Source: Lytechinus pictus (taxonomy: Eukaryota; Echinodermata; Echinoidea; Temnopleuroida; Toxopneustidae). From it: 64,000 nt of DNA. A model generated the notes under the pieces. It did not search any database and was not told the DNA's origin. It was given only the letters and a program-made list of their open reading frames with translations. This document shows positions 26,880 through 38,628 of the stretch, one piece after another. The stretch spans positions 12,225,001 to 12,289,000 of the forward strand of contig NW_026974140.1 of the NCBI RefSeq assembly GCF_037042905.1, read 5' to 3'. Position numbers and translations under genes: made by a program. Within the stretch, counting starts at the first letter, position 1, and each line of letters starts with the position of its first letter.

Positions 26880-27735
26880 TCTGATATTATTAGGTGATTC
26901 CACAAAGTGTATGGTTTGGGAAATAGACTAAAAAAAATCCTTCCATTAAATGTATGTGTTACTTTGTACCACACAATGATTTCACCGTTAATAACTTATT
27001 GTATTACTGTATGGGGTAATTGTGCGAAATACCTTATCAATAGAATTTCCATTTTACAAAAAAGAGCAATTATAGTAATCACAGATAGTCATTATCTTGC
27101 TCAAATTTTAAAAGTTCATGACTTGTACAATTTGCAAACGGCTTGTTTTGTGTTTTCAGCAATGAAGAAGCTCCTACCTCAAGTATTTAATGATTATTTT
27201 GTGTATAGATATTTTTTTAATAGGTATAATTGTCGTAACTCTTATGATCGGGGGTTATCAATTTTCTAGAAGTACTATATGTTATAGTGGACCTGTTTTA
27301 TGGAATTCTTTGCCCCAAGATATGAAGCAATGCCCAACCATAAGTAATTTTAAAAGAAAATATAAGATATTTTTATTGAATTGTTACATTAATAGGTAAA
27401 TTCAACTTATTGCATGTTTTTTTTTTTTTTCTTCTTTTTTTTATGTAGGGTCTTTCTTTTCTATTTCTATTAAATCCAATAACTGGTTTCTTTTTTGCAG
27501 TATACAAGGGATCAGCCTAGACAGGCCAACGGCTTATTGCTGATCCCCCACATCCACTGCTACTTAATGTTATTCACTCCTATCTGTCCACTTTTTTACA
27601 ATTGATTTATCGTGTATTTTTTTTCTTTGTTTCTATTGTGTATATTTGTATGAATATGTGTTTTTAATATATGAATGTTTTTATGAGAGATGTGAAATAA
27701 ATGAAATTGAAAAAATTGAAATTGAAATAATTATT
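26880..27735 (+). mobile_element. LINE 3' end (CR1/Jockey-like clade), frameshifted
   Basis: The frame from 26907 reads YHTMISPLITYCITVWGNC, then NRISILQKRAIIVITDSHYL, DLYNLQTACFVF and LPQVFNDYF, the conserved region after the reverse transcriptase domain of non-LTR retrotransposons. A frameshift near 27200-27270 moves the ending GPVLWNSLPQDM...FKRKYKIFLL to another frame (to 27399). A noncoding 3' region follows and ends in (ATTGAA)-type short repeats at about 27695-27730, typical of CR1/Jockey-like tails. 5'-truncated, dead. Confidence 0.82.
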
Positions 27736-29893
27736 AGACAACTTTCGTACTAAGCTCCCATTTGATTTGGTCTGCTAATAATTTCCTAAGCTATAGGCCT
27801 ACGTCTCACCCCCTGTATTTAGGCCCTCATTTCTCTCTGTTTTCTAGTTCATACAAAAAGTTGTAATGTTCTCCAATCATCATGTCTTGAACAATTTGTT
27901 AAGTGTAATAATAATTCAGAACAATGGGATTTGGATGTACATGCCCACATATATATCTAATTGTTATTAGTATAGTTTATGCCTGCATCAATTAATTGTG
28001 AACTCGTATTCAAGATACTGTGCTATATCAGTTTTCATGGACTGAAAGTTGTAGCAAAGGGAAGGTAATAAATTCTCAGAGTTCATGTTGAACCAGAGCC
28101 AACATAGATTGGGGGAAAGGAAATAGATTTTTCAACCTAGAGTAATCTATAGAGTAATGCTCCATTAAAGCCTAGTTCAGACGTGCAAAAATTACCAGGG
28201 ATCTCAGTTAATAATGTAATTGTGTAAACTTTCTTGGCCCTTAGATGTGAATTACTTTATCAGCAGTATAGATATACTCGGGACTATGGATGTTCATAGA
28301 CACAATGTAAAAAACTGCTTGGAAAGATTTATATGCCTGTATTATTTTGATCAAATTCATTACAAATAAATGTAATACACTAGTTTGTATTACATTGATT
28401 GTACAGGAATGTTTTCTCTGTATGTTTCTTTACATTAGCTCAATGTAATAAGAGCTCCCATTGAAAACCCTTGTAAATCCATTGAAAACTATCTTTCAGA
28501 ACACTAACTCTGACATTGATTTCCCCCTACAATTTTTCTGAACACCTCTATATCAATATACCAACCTAGAAAGCATTTAATTTTTTTCCAGGGATTTCCA
28601 ATGACAGATATTAAAAGCTATTGAAAATTAGCTACTGCAAATCTTGGCTTCTTCTTGGCTGAGAGCAAGGCAGTGAAAATCACCTGACAAAACTTTTCAA
28701 GAAATGCTACATTGAACTCTATATCTTCACAGATCTAAGATGGGAGTGTTTTCTGGAGGAAAAATTGTCATGTCAACTCTCCAAACATATAATTAACAAA
28801 AAATTTGAATCATGTACCAATTTGAAAGTACTCTCAGAACTTACATGTAGAAAAACTTAAATTGTAAATGAATTTTTATGCATGCAGTCTTTCTTCGATA
28901 CAAGTCCATTCCAAGTAAATGAAAAGCTTATACCCTTTGAAAGTTTTTTTTTAATTATCATTTTTGTATAGAATGTTTCAACATACATTGTAAACTCTGG
29001 TACAGTAAACCTTGAATATTGGTTCATTCTTAACAGTGTAGTATTTAAGGAAAAGGTACTTTGTCAAAACTTTGAAAAACTATATGTTGAAAAGAGGTAT
29101 TGAAGATGAAAAGCTTGATCCTGATTTGAACTGTTTGATATTAAACCAGCATTCACATATCAATGAGTGTTCATTTGTTTGCACGTAATAGGGATAAAAC
29201 TATGAAAATATATATTTTTTTCAATTCTTAAAATTCATTATATTTGTGATATGCAGTTCCAATTTTCCCATAGATTTAACTAAGTGAATCAGAAACCTAA
29301 AAGATTCTGCAAGTCAAAGACTACTGCTTCTTACCTTGAACTTGTAGTCTGTTGAATAATGAGGCTTTACGGTATCAGTGAAGAGGAAAGAATAAAAGGA
29401 AAAGGGTTAGCCAGTTTTATTGTTTTACAAAACATGACAGCTGAATTCGGTTGTTTAAAGGGAAACAAAGCCCATTGTTTTTATAGCATTTTTAGCCAAC
29501 ATCAATTTGTGTGGTCCTAATTTCAGCTCTCATGGCTTTCTCATTATTCATAACCATTTTTTGAAGGAAATTTAAAGGGGTCAGCATCAACATTTAATGA
29601 TTATTTTATCATGTATTATTGCAGGATAAACTCCATATAAAATATCACATTTCCATATTGTAGTGTATTGGGGGGAAAACCTAAAAGGGAGTTATATAGG
29701 AATAATGAAGTTTCAATATTACCGCAATTGAGTGATAATTGCTTCCGGTACCAGAATAATTGAATATATCTACAGTATTCTATAGTACTCCAGACAATGA
29801 AACCTTTCAAATATTTAGTTTCCTTCTCATCTCTCTATGATTCCTTTGTGATATTTTTTTATGTTTCATGTAAACATAAGTTTTGATTTTATA

Positions 29894-30701
29894 TAAACCC
29901 CTCAAAAAAGTTTGGAAATCTGAGTTTGGTCATTAATTTCTCCCAACTCCAAATTTTACACAATGCATATTTGATATCATTCAAAAAATAATTTAATTCT
30001 CTTTAAAATGATACCATGCTTGTTATGATCATGCCATCACGAAAATAGCAGGATTCAAAAGTGTTGGATGAGGTCTGAATTGAAAAGCTGCAAAACGAGG
30101 TGAAATATTCATGAAGGGTCAATACAAAACATGATTCTTTTGTCTGTGTCAATAGAGATGAAAATCCATTCAAATCAAGCCCCTGCTTCTTCATGTTTTT
30201 ATGTTTTGTTGTGGTTTATGTAGTGATGATTCTGTGAGATAACATGGTTTGAGTCGTGGTTTGAAATACCCATGCATGTTTGTTTGTTTTTTTACCTTGC
30301 CCCACGTTTCAAGTGAACCATAATCATATCATGTAGGGTATAATTTTAAAGAGAATTAAATGATCTATTCATGAATATTAATTACACATTGATATTTACT
30401 CAAACCGAGGCGGGATTGTGGATCAAATTCAAAAGAAACCGCTGAGAAACTCACTCATCACCACGAAAAAAAGAACAGTGACTTTCAATATTGTGTCCTT
30501 TTGCAACTTTTGAATTTTGACCTTGCCCCACATTTCAAGGCACTGCACCTCCATGTGAACCATAATCATATCATGTAGGGTATCATTTTAAAGAAAATTA
30601 AATTATCTATTCATTGATATTAATTTCACATTAATATTTACTAAAACCAAAGAGGGATTATAGATCAAAGTCAGATTTCCAAACTTTTTTTGAGGAGTTT
30701 A
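29894..30701. mobile_element. MITE with internal tandem duplication
   Basis: The ends TAAACCCCTCAAAAAAGTTT and its near-exact inverse (to 30701) enclose 808 bp. In the right half a segment starting ACCTTGCCCCAC is present twice (30294 and 30520, 226 bp apart) and shares ATCATATCATGTAGGGTAT. Part of the same segment occurs inverted near 29990. Confidence 0.75.
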
Positions 30702-31424
30702 GTTTGTTAAACACTGTTTTTAAGGTTTACTATTTCAATTTTGTATGTTGTTCCACATGGCCACAGTGGAAGTAAATTTGTTTGGGCATTTAAACATGTC
30801 TAAATAAAATCAATCTTATGTCTTAACTTATCTTATCCAGGAATATTGGATTGACAGTTGCAAGGTTTTCTATTATTAGACTTGAATTTCAACCCCAAAC
30901 CATGTTCTATATGTAGAATAAGTTTCGTAATCTCAAATATCAAGCTAATTGTATTTGAAAGTAGTTGACTATCATTCTCAAAATTTTCTGTATAGGGCAT
31001 CTTAGCAGTGCATTAAAACATGTATTTTGGCCTACATGATTTGCCAAATATCAGAAAGGGTATTGCTTGATGAGCTGAAATCTGACAAATTCCCCACAGG
31101 TGTATGAGTACAAACTTTCTGCGTGATATTGTGCTGTATAGCAGCTTATACCACAATCTAATGATTAGTGATCATGAAAGACATTAATACCGGTAATTTT
31201 ATTGGATTGCTTTTCCTCGTGGGATTCTAGAAATATTCAATTTTTTAGGGCCTATATTGCACTCATCTATGATTCATGCAAATGAGTGAAATAAACCTGT
31301 TGAAAATAACTCGTGGAATGTTTCGTGTATCCCATTCTTAGTCATCCAATATGATATAAATACATGAGTAACTGATACATTTTTCATTTACTTTCCTTTT
31401 ACATTATTTGCTTTATTTCATTAG

Positions 31425-31668
31425 ATGCCAGTACCACCAACTGAAGAGGCCCATTATATTTTGGAAGTAGGGCAGATTGCATTTGGCTCAGGTTTGGATG
31501 ATAGTAATGAAGCTGCCAATGGACAGCATGTGGAACCAGTGCGGACACTTCTCAGCAATGGTTCAACCACAGGAGGGCGCTATGTCAGGATGATAGCTGT
31601 CGAACATGATCGCCATTCTGATGGCAATGAATCGGTTGAGAGTCGGAATGGGTCCTCTAGCTCAGAAG
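31425..31668 (+). CDS. Gene 1 exon: cytosolic tail
   Basis: The acceptor is TTTCATTAG (ends 31424) and the donor GAAG|GTATGG at 31668/31669. The exon has 81 codons plus one base. It opens with MPVPPTEEAHYILEVGQIAF, and the Met is internal rather than a start because the preceding exon ends in phase 0 with ALGYQ. The rest is low in hydrophobic residues and rich in Ser, Asn, Gly and Glu (VRTLLSNGSTTGG, then NESVESRNGSSSSE). No domain is recognised; Goliath-family tails diverge quickly. It follows a 13.9-kb intron. Support comes from frame continuity, good splice sites, coding-like composition, and the matched phase with the last exon. Confidence 0.82.
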
Positions 31669-34241
31669 GTATGGTTTAAACTGTTAGTTAATTGTTGATG
31701 CATTATTTTGATAACCCTTGAATGTTTTTCAATTGTTCATATTTAAGTAGTAGAGTATCAGGTCAAGCCAGATTATAGGGACAATTTAATAGGGATGGGT
31801 GTTATAAATGCATCTTTCAGTTATTTTCACTCACATAGTGTAATTGCTCTCAACCAATCAGATGCAGGGATTTCAGGTGTGAGTGAAAAAGCACTATGTC
31901 ATGATGCTCCTTAGGCATATGTGCCTCTATGCCTCTATGGGAGGTGAAAAGTATCAAGCAATTTTAGCCATGCAAAACTTACAATTGTTTGTGCCTTTTA
32001 GAAGGTTGGTCATGCAGTTATAAGGACAGTTGTATTCAAGAAAAACCATGTATACCTAAACTGCATGTACCATCCTTTTGGTAATTAACCCTGTGAGTAT
32101 TCCTATTGAATGGATTACAGAGTTACAAGGGGTAATTCTAGAGGAAATTTGGTGCTCTTATTAGGATTTGAAAGGGTATTAAGAATTGATATCTAGTCCC
32201 TCATTTCAGAACACCGATCCTCTTTGGTTCATATGGCTTACAACAAAAGAGCATGGTCTAATCTTTCAAGACCCCCCTCCTTCCCTCCCCACCAAGTATT
32301 AATTTTGCTCTTCACAAGAAATTTAACAAAGGGGGTGTCTGGATGAGGAACAATAGTCACCTCAGTATAATGTTTGAAAGACTGCTGAGGATTAACAGCA
32401 CAGAACATCCAGAGGAGAATCTGGGGAGGTTTCATGAAACAAATAGTTTGAGGATTTCACTGACTATTGTTATAGGATCTTGAAATCCTTGCATCTGATT
32501 GGCTCAGAGCAATTTTGGTTATTGAAAATCACTGACAAGAGGATTCATTAAGCACTGTCTAGTCTTATACAATGTTTTGATACCAGATTGATGAAAAGGG
32601 AATCTTTGATGTGAATAGTTCCTGCAAAATTCTGCATGCAATGCATTTAATCAAAGGAAATCTGGTCTTTTGTTGAGACACATTATTACAGTGGAAAAGC
32701 AGAGATAATGAAATGCAAAGTCGACCAATTGTTAACGATGTAACCTAGTCAAACAAGCAACAAAGATGGCTACAAAAAAGCAAAATGTTTTGTTTGGCAT
32801 CAACACCAGTGCTCAATCCGTTCCATCCAAGGTGTATAAACACAGACCATGTTTTTGCTATAGGAAGTGCTGGTCTTCCGTGGACCTCTCCCTCCTCTTG
32901 ATAAGGAAATGGGACCGGTTGGTTACATTAACACATGACTGGGTCAATAGCAGTCTTGTGGTAGATCCAGGGATCATAACCACTGCTCTACCAGGGGTAG
33001 TAGGTCCAGGGCCCTGTTTCCCAAAACTTGTTATCATTAGGAAGTTACAGTTACTCTTATAAACCTATTGAAATTGTGTCGTTTGATAGGCTGATAGTAA
33101 GTTGGTCATAGAATTTGATTTCTAGTCTGTTTTCATGTTAGCAAATTTTATAAAGGGATGAAGCAAGGTCTTGGCAAGAGTGAAGATTCTGCTGATATGA
33201 TTTATTTTTTAAGAGCAATATTTTTCTTAGAAAAATGTATTACATATAATTTGCATTTCATACACTATGACACATATTCCTTGGGTCACTTCAATTCAAG
33301 AGTGGAGAGTTGTTTAGGGTGTCCTAGTACAGACCTGCCAACCAGTACGTTTTAGCCGTATTTAGTACGTTTTTGCAACCAAAATACGGCAGTACGTTTT
33401 TTCTTTGAAAAATATGTTTTTTGTAAAAAAAAAAAAATAATAATAATAATTTTTTTTTTAAACTAAATCGTAATTTATTGAGAAAAATAATCTCTATATG
33501 TCTCTATTTCATAAAACGTGCACAAATATGGTTATTAGATCAATGTAATTTCAGGTAACTTGTTTTTCAATCATTTTGTTCAAACCAGGGTGAAGATATA
33601 CACATGTTTTAATGTTTTTTTTTTCATCTGTAAGAGCAGTGCGCAATTTAGCTTGCATGCAGCTTGAGCGCCGCGATGAGCGAGTGCGCCAAGCATTTTA
33701 TTATGAAATACACATTTTTGGGGAAAAATACAGTTTTTTTTATCACAGAATACAGTTTTTCATTCCCAGAGGTTGGCAGGTCTGCTAGTAGTCTGTCCTT
33801 GAATCCTTGTTTAGGGTCCTTCTTTCAGGACAATTCTTGTGGATGGTGTCCACTTTTCAATGGAAATAACCCTCCCCCGGGCTATATATGTAAATGATAT
33901 TCACATTTTCACTTTGAATTTCAGTTATTATTGTTGATTTTGGGAGCCGATTGAGAGATGTGTTGAAATAAAGTGCAAAGACTATTAATTATGAACAAAA
34001 CAATAAGTGGTCATTGTCAATGTTTGAGGTTTTAAAATTCATGTTTTGAATTCTCCTATTATTGATTGAAAGTAGAGCTAGATCGCATATTTTCTTCTTC
34101 CAGAGAAAGTGCTGCTTCAAGATGATGAAGATAAACGCACTGGTCGTGGTTGTATGTGTGGAACTTTTCACATACTATTGTTTCATATCATTTAATTGTT
34201 CATATGAACTTATTTTATTGTTTTTGCTTGATTTTTTGCAG
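31669..34241. other. Last gene 1 intron
   Basis: 2.6 kb. A 33-bp sequence containing TGCATCTGATTGG occurs inverted at about 31847-31879 and 32483-32515, probably arms of an old MITE. The hAT-like MITE at 33330 is described separately. No supported exon. Confidence 0.55.
33330..33784. mobile_element. hAT-like MITE
   Basis: CAGACCTGCCAACC at 33330 is the exact inverse of GGTTGGCAGGTCTG ending 33784. CTAGTA flanks both sides (33324-33329 and 33785-33790), perhaps the surviving part of an 8-bp duplication. 455 bp. Internal ACAGTTTTT/CAGTACGTTTT motifs and an (A)n(TAA)n(T)n tract near 33425-33460. Confidence 0.75.
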
Positions 34242-34393
34242 GAATTCTACCTCCAGTGACGACGACGGTAGAGCTTCACGATCAAGACTCTTTGCGGAAC
34301 TTGGTGGATGATGCTTCACAGAACCACGTAGAAGAATCCCCGCAAAACCTTGTAGAAGATTCCCAGGATCCTGGCCATGCAACGTCTGTTTAG
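34242..34393 (+). CDS. Gene 1 terminal exon with stop
   Basis: The acceptor is TTTTTTGCAG (ends 34241). Two bases complete the split Gly codon, then 49 codons and TAG at 34391-34393. It encodes ILPPVTTTVELHDQDSLRNL followed by an acidic tail with a small internal repeat (SQNHVEESPQNLVEDSQ) and ends GHATSV. The extreme C-terminus TSV fits a class I PDZ-ligand pattern (S/T-x-hydrophobic); that role is inference only. The base composition is clearly richer in GC than the surrounding AT-rich intron and 3' UTR. Confidence 0.82.
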
Positions 34394-35110
34394 TTTACAA
34401 AAATGAACAAAATCTTATTTAAATATTTGTTTATAAAACATTGTGAAATTTTAAAACCATGCTAAAACAGGGTGTTATATATATGTAATGTCAAGTAACA
34501 GAACAACAGCTGTACACTCCACCCCCCCCCCCATGGTTATAATGTTTTGTCATTTTCTGAAATAGTACTTAACCATATTTGTGCGTCTGTTTTCATCTCT
34601 CTTGGCATGTTGTATGAATTATGTTGTATTTCAAATTTATTGTGGTTTTTATGGACAATTGAATTTCATGAATTCATATAATTGGTCAGACAGGTCGTAT
34701 CAGTTCATGTTTAGGTTTTATAGTTTGTTGGTATGGAAATAGGAATAAATATCATGAATATCATTTTGATTATAAAACATCCTATTTTGTATAAAAAAAT
34801 TTTACTGATGCTCTACTTAGATTACTGGTGGTTAGTATTATTTTCATTTCAAATTGTCTGCACATGATATTTCATGTTGATTTGACTATGAAATGAATTC
34901 TTCAGTTTTACTCTGCCTATAAATGTTGCAATTTTCCATATTGGTACAAATGAAATTAAAAGCTGTGGTAATTAATTTTCTAAACTTTCTCATTCACCTT
35001 TGTACCAGAGAAGCTAAAAATTACTTGAGTGCTTAAGACAATAGTATAAAAAATTCTGTTATCAATTATGTAATAAGGAAATTTAGATTTGAAGAAAATA
35101 TTAAAATAAA
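34394..35110 (+). other. Probable 3' UTR of gene 1
   Basis: AT-rich, non-coding sequence follows the stop. AATAAA hexamers occur at 34744-34749 and 35105-35110; either could be the polyadenylation signal. A C-run (about 34520-34532) lies within it. The true end cannot be fixed without transcript data. Confidence 0.45.
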
Positions 35111-36654
35111 GATTGTCATTAATATACTTTACTAAATTTATTTAGCATGCAAAGAGGTAAGGAGAAAATTAAATTGGTTGATAATATAGGAAAAATTATA
35201 GCAATATTACTCTTAAAGAGTATTTACATGACCACATTTATTGAATCATTAATTTTTCTTGTTCAATTTTTTTTTATTTAAGGGGAGATCCTTAGATCCT
35301 TTTAATACCTACTTGTAGAAATGTTGAATCTGTGAAAAAAGTACATCAATGATTAAAATTGTGGTTTGATGATATGATCTCTACTCAATGGACCATGTTC
35401 ACCATGCACTCAATATTGTTGAACTCTATTGCACAGATACATACATGTACATTATATCTAAAAATAATTGTTAGATTAAATATAGAATAAAGATAGCACA
35501 GAAAACAGAGTCAAAAACTTGAAAAAATAGTTTCATATAGCGGAGATTACTGGTCAATGAAAATCCATTTGTATGTTATTTCTACATGAGTTGAGATGTT
35601 AACTTGACTTGAACTGAAGAGGGCGGTATATACCAATATGCAACAAGATCTGTGAAATATATGTGTAGACTGTTTTCTATTGCACTACCACTACCTGGTG
35701 TGTAAGATATGGCACTTGTCATTGAGTTAAGTGTGATAACGTTAATTAGTTAATAAAATTCATGCATGCTTGTGTTGTTATAATTTCAGCAGTTGTATAA
35801 TCGGGAGGAATTTTAAAAGGCTGATTCAAGAAAAATCTTTAAAAGCAACTGAAAATTATTGTTTGCCCATAATAATATTGTATGGCCTGGACAGATGAAT
35901 ACATGTATCGCCCGAATAAGATCATATCACCTTTGGTATAGCCAAAGGTGAAAATGAATTGACAAATGAATAATATTTCTGAAATTAATCGCTCATTCAA
36001 GGCAAATCCATAATTATTTTTGTTGTCAGTTATACCAGGAATATAAAATACAAGACATTTTTAGCAATTTTATGATGAATAAGGAAGCATGCAAAGTAAT
36101 GTAATGGTTGAAATAAAGTTTACATCATAATGATAATTTGCAAATTCATGTCGGTGGTGTATCACCATCAAAGTTGATTGTTAACTTACATACAAGGGTA
36201 TATATACACAATGTATTTTAAACAGAAATGGGGAGTTAAGTATAATGAATCGATTTTCAAATTGATATAGATTATAGAACATTGATAATGATAGTGATGA
36301 TAATAATCACCATAGTGAAAAAAAAAAGATAATAGAAATAATAATAATGATGATAATAGTGAAAATTTGTATATTGCCTTTTCTGTAAAAATTGACACTC
36401 CTGGTGAAGTGCTTTTAAAATTCAATCAATAGGATTTGTAAATGGACCTGCACAGATGTTGTACAATGAAAAAAATGATTGTCAGTTTAAAGAGGCTTCA
36501 TCAAATTTTCTCAGGCCTAGGTATTATTTCAATCTTGTATTTGTAATAACTATTGTGGTTTATAGACTATATTGTCCACATTTAATTTATACTTTTCATA
36601 ATAATATAAAGCATTTAAGAGGCGCTGATTATCTAGTTTCCTAATCAATGGTGC

Positions 36655-36880
36655 ACTATATATTACTCGGGCTTTAGCTCCAGCTGCTAAAGGCACTTGG
36701 TGCATTCAAGGAATTAATCCTGCCGGGTACCCATTTACCTCTCTGGGTTGAGTGCAGCACAATGTGAATCAATTTCTTGTTGAAGGAAATTATGCTATGG
36801 CTGGGATTTGAACCCACTACCCTCAGTTTCAAAGTCCAGAGACTAATCCACTTGAGAACAATGCTCCACTACTTTTATCT
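36655..36880 (-). mobile_element. tRNA-derived SINE, second family member
   Basis: Read on the minus strand: GTGGATTAGTCTCTGG (A-box region), GGGTTCAAATCCCAGCCATA (B box), then the GCATAATTTCCTTCAACAAG body, a GTGCTGCACTCAACCC segment and GGGTACCCGGCAGGATTAAT. Same family as 22745-22940. Confidence 0.75.
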
Positions 36881-38483
36881 GACTGTTTACAAGATGGATG
36901 TAATTACTGTTAATTATTACACAGCACCTAGAATAATTGAATGAAACCAGAAGGATAATGTTTGATATGTGACATAATTACATTAACCAAATTACCTCTT
37001 GTTGCCTGAGGTGTTGGTCAGGGGTGGTATATATCTAATGAGGGCAATATATAAACGTATCTCTGAAAAGGAAGTATTTTTCTTATACTCAGTTATGATT
37101 TAAGTATTGACATGTTTAGTTACATTGTATAAATGAAAACAAATGTTATTACTTTTAATATGCATTGATGAATTTGATACAGAAAAACATGTCGACTTTG
37201 TTTTGAGTTTAATCCTCTATCATTTTGAATGGAATGTTATGAATTTATATTCTATTGCAAATGAGTTACATATAAGTCATTTGACACACTAAGAAATGAC
37301 TTCCGTAAAAGAAGAGTTTCTTTCCCAAATATTATCTTGCCATTTCATAAAATCATAGTTGCTGTCTCACTGTCAAAGTTTTTAAATTGACTTTTGCATT
37401 ATAAAAAGGTCATTATAGGTACACTTGCCAAAGTGGGGGAGACTTTCAATATTAAATTAATTTTTTTTTAGGGTGACTGGAGATATTAGAAAACATGATT
37501 GCTTGTAAGAGTACTAACTATTTTTGTCTTAAGTTGAAGGAGGGAAGGGGAGGCTTTCAAATGAAAATGTTCAAATATTTTAGTAAAATAGAGATTTTAG
37601 TCAATTTAAAATGACAATGTGCACTAACAAAATATAGTGACATGTTTGTATGTTGATACATGTATGCCTTGTATATAAATGAGCTTTTTATATGTAGCTG
37701 TGTGGTTAAAAATTGAATTAATATTTAAACATTTTAAATGTCATTTAGACGATCTCACCAAAGATTTGCCAATATTCAGCAAAGAACAAGAATGTAGTTT
37801 TAGAGTGTATATTTATTTCTGAACACATCTTTTAAAACAGATGTTGTATAAGATAAGGAGAAGAAGCTATCGCAAACCAATTATGAAGGATTCTGAGACA
37901 TACAGTATTATCCTTTGCCATAGGATGGAACTGCTGAACTGGTTCTTTTATTTAAGGATTTGCATGGCATCTTTTGTCATGTTGCAATAGATAAGAAGGC
38001 CTTCCCATGATGATTTTGGTCTGAGTAACCTCATTCAAATCACTCAAGCAATTTTAGTTCAGATTTTCCCCATTTCTCAGTAACATTATTTCAACATAGC
38101 ATCCACAAACTTATTGGAGCCCTTTGATTGGCAGAATGGCCTTTTGTTTTTTGCACAGTAAAACCATATCAGTTAAAGTGAAATACCAAACCAAAGTGTT
38201 AAATAGATCTTAGATCAATACATTGAAAGCAATGTTTGTGCTAGGTGATGGAATTATCATATATATTCTCTTGAAGTATAAAATATTTATGGTAGAGCAG
38301 TATATTTTGTCATAAAAGTTTATTGGTTGTGTGGCTCATGTGAAGTGTATCTTCATGAAAAAATGCTGCCAATGTCTACTTTGCATTTAGATAACATTGT
38401 TATTGTAAGGATCAAGAAGGATGTTAACATTGTTAATATTCTTAGAAGTTTTTTTTTTATTGCAAGCATTGATCAGAGATATA

Positions 38484-38628
38484 TGGGGTATTGCATTAAA
38501 ATTGCATTTTAAACATTTGCCCCAAATCAAGCATAATGGGGTATTGCAATCAATGCAAATCAACTACAAATTTGCATTCAGTCAAAATATTCATTTGGAA
38601 ATGAACGCAAGTTTCTTGCAATGCCCCA
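38484..38628. mobile_element. Tiny MITE(s) with TGGGGTATTGCAA ends
   Basis: TGGGGTATTGCAA at 38537-38549 is inverted at 38616-38628 (TTGCAATGCCCCA). A similar TGGGGTATTGCA at 38484 starts an adjacent short copy ending near 38523. Related in motif to the element at 12284. Confidence 0.55.

Larger units (their letters stand above)
17528..31424. other. Gene 1 13.9-kb intron
   Basis: Holds the MITEs at 19256, 19701, 22476, 23656 and 29894, SINEs at 20253 and 22745, and the LINE end at 26880. The stretches 17528-19250, 20640-22470, 24245-26880 and 27740-29890 are AT-rich with no supported gene. A G-run of about 18 is near 25938. Confidence 0.6.
1907..34393 (+). other. Gene 1 locus: Goliath/GRAIL-type RING-H2 E3 ligase, 3' part
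   Basis: Six exons (1907-2154, 5902-5973, 16534-16613, 17431-17527, 31425-31668, 34242-34393) join in frame, each bounded by AG and GT, and encode the last 297 or so residues of a type I membrane protein. Order: end of PA domain, transmembrane helix, basic juxtamembrane linker, RING-H2 finger, low-complexity acidic tail, stop. This is the architecture of animal Goliath, RNF130, RNF128/GRAIL, RNF149 and RNF150, which are known as endosomal or secretory-pathway ubiquitin ligases whose PA domain faces the lumen and whose RING faces the cytosol. Which vertebrate paralogue is closest cannot be settled by eye. The first exon begins in mid-codon, so signal peptide and most of the PA domain are upstream of the window. 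Large introns (10.6 and 13.9 kb) are filled with repeats. Confidence 0.9.

Noticed and set aside
26907..27269. Independent host gene for the 120-residue frame
   Set aside because: It matches the post-RT region of LINEs, is frameshifted, and ends in a LINE-like tail.
32766..33062. 98-residue frame in the last gene 1 intron
   Set aside because: No recognisable domain and no splice-compatible continuation; the composition is intronic.
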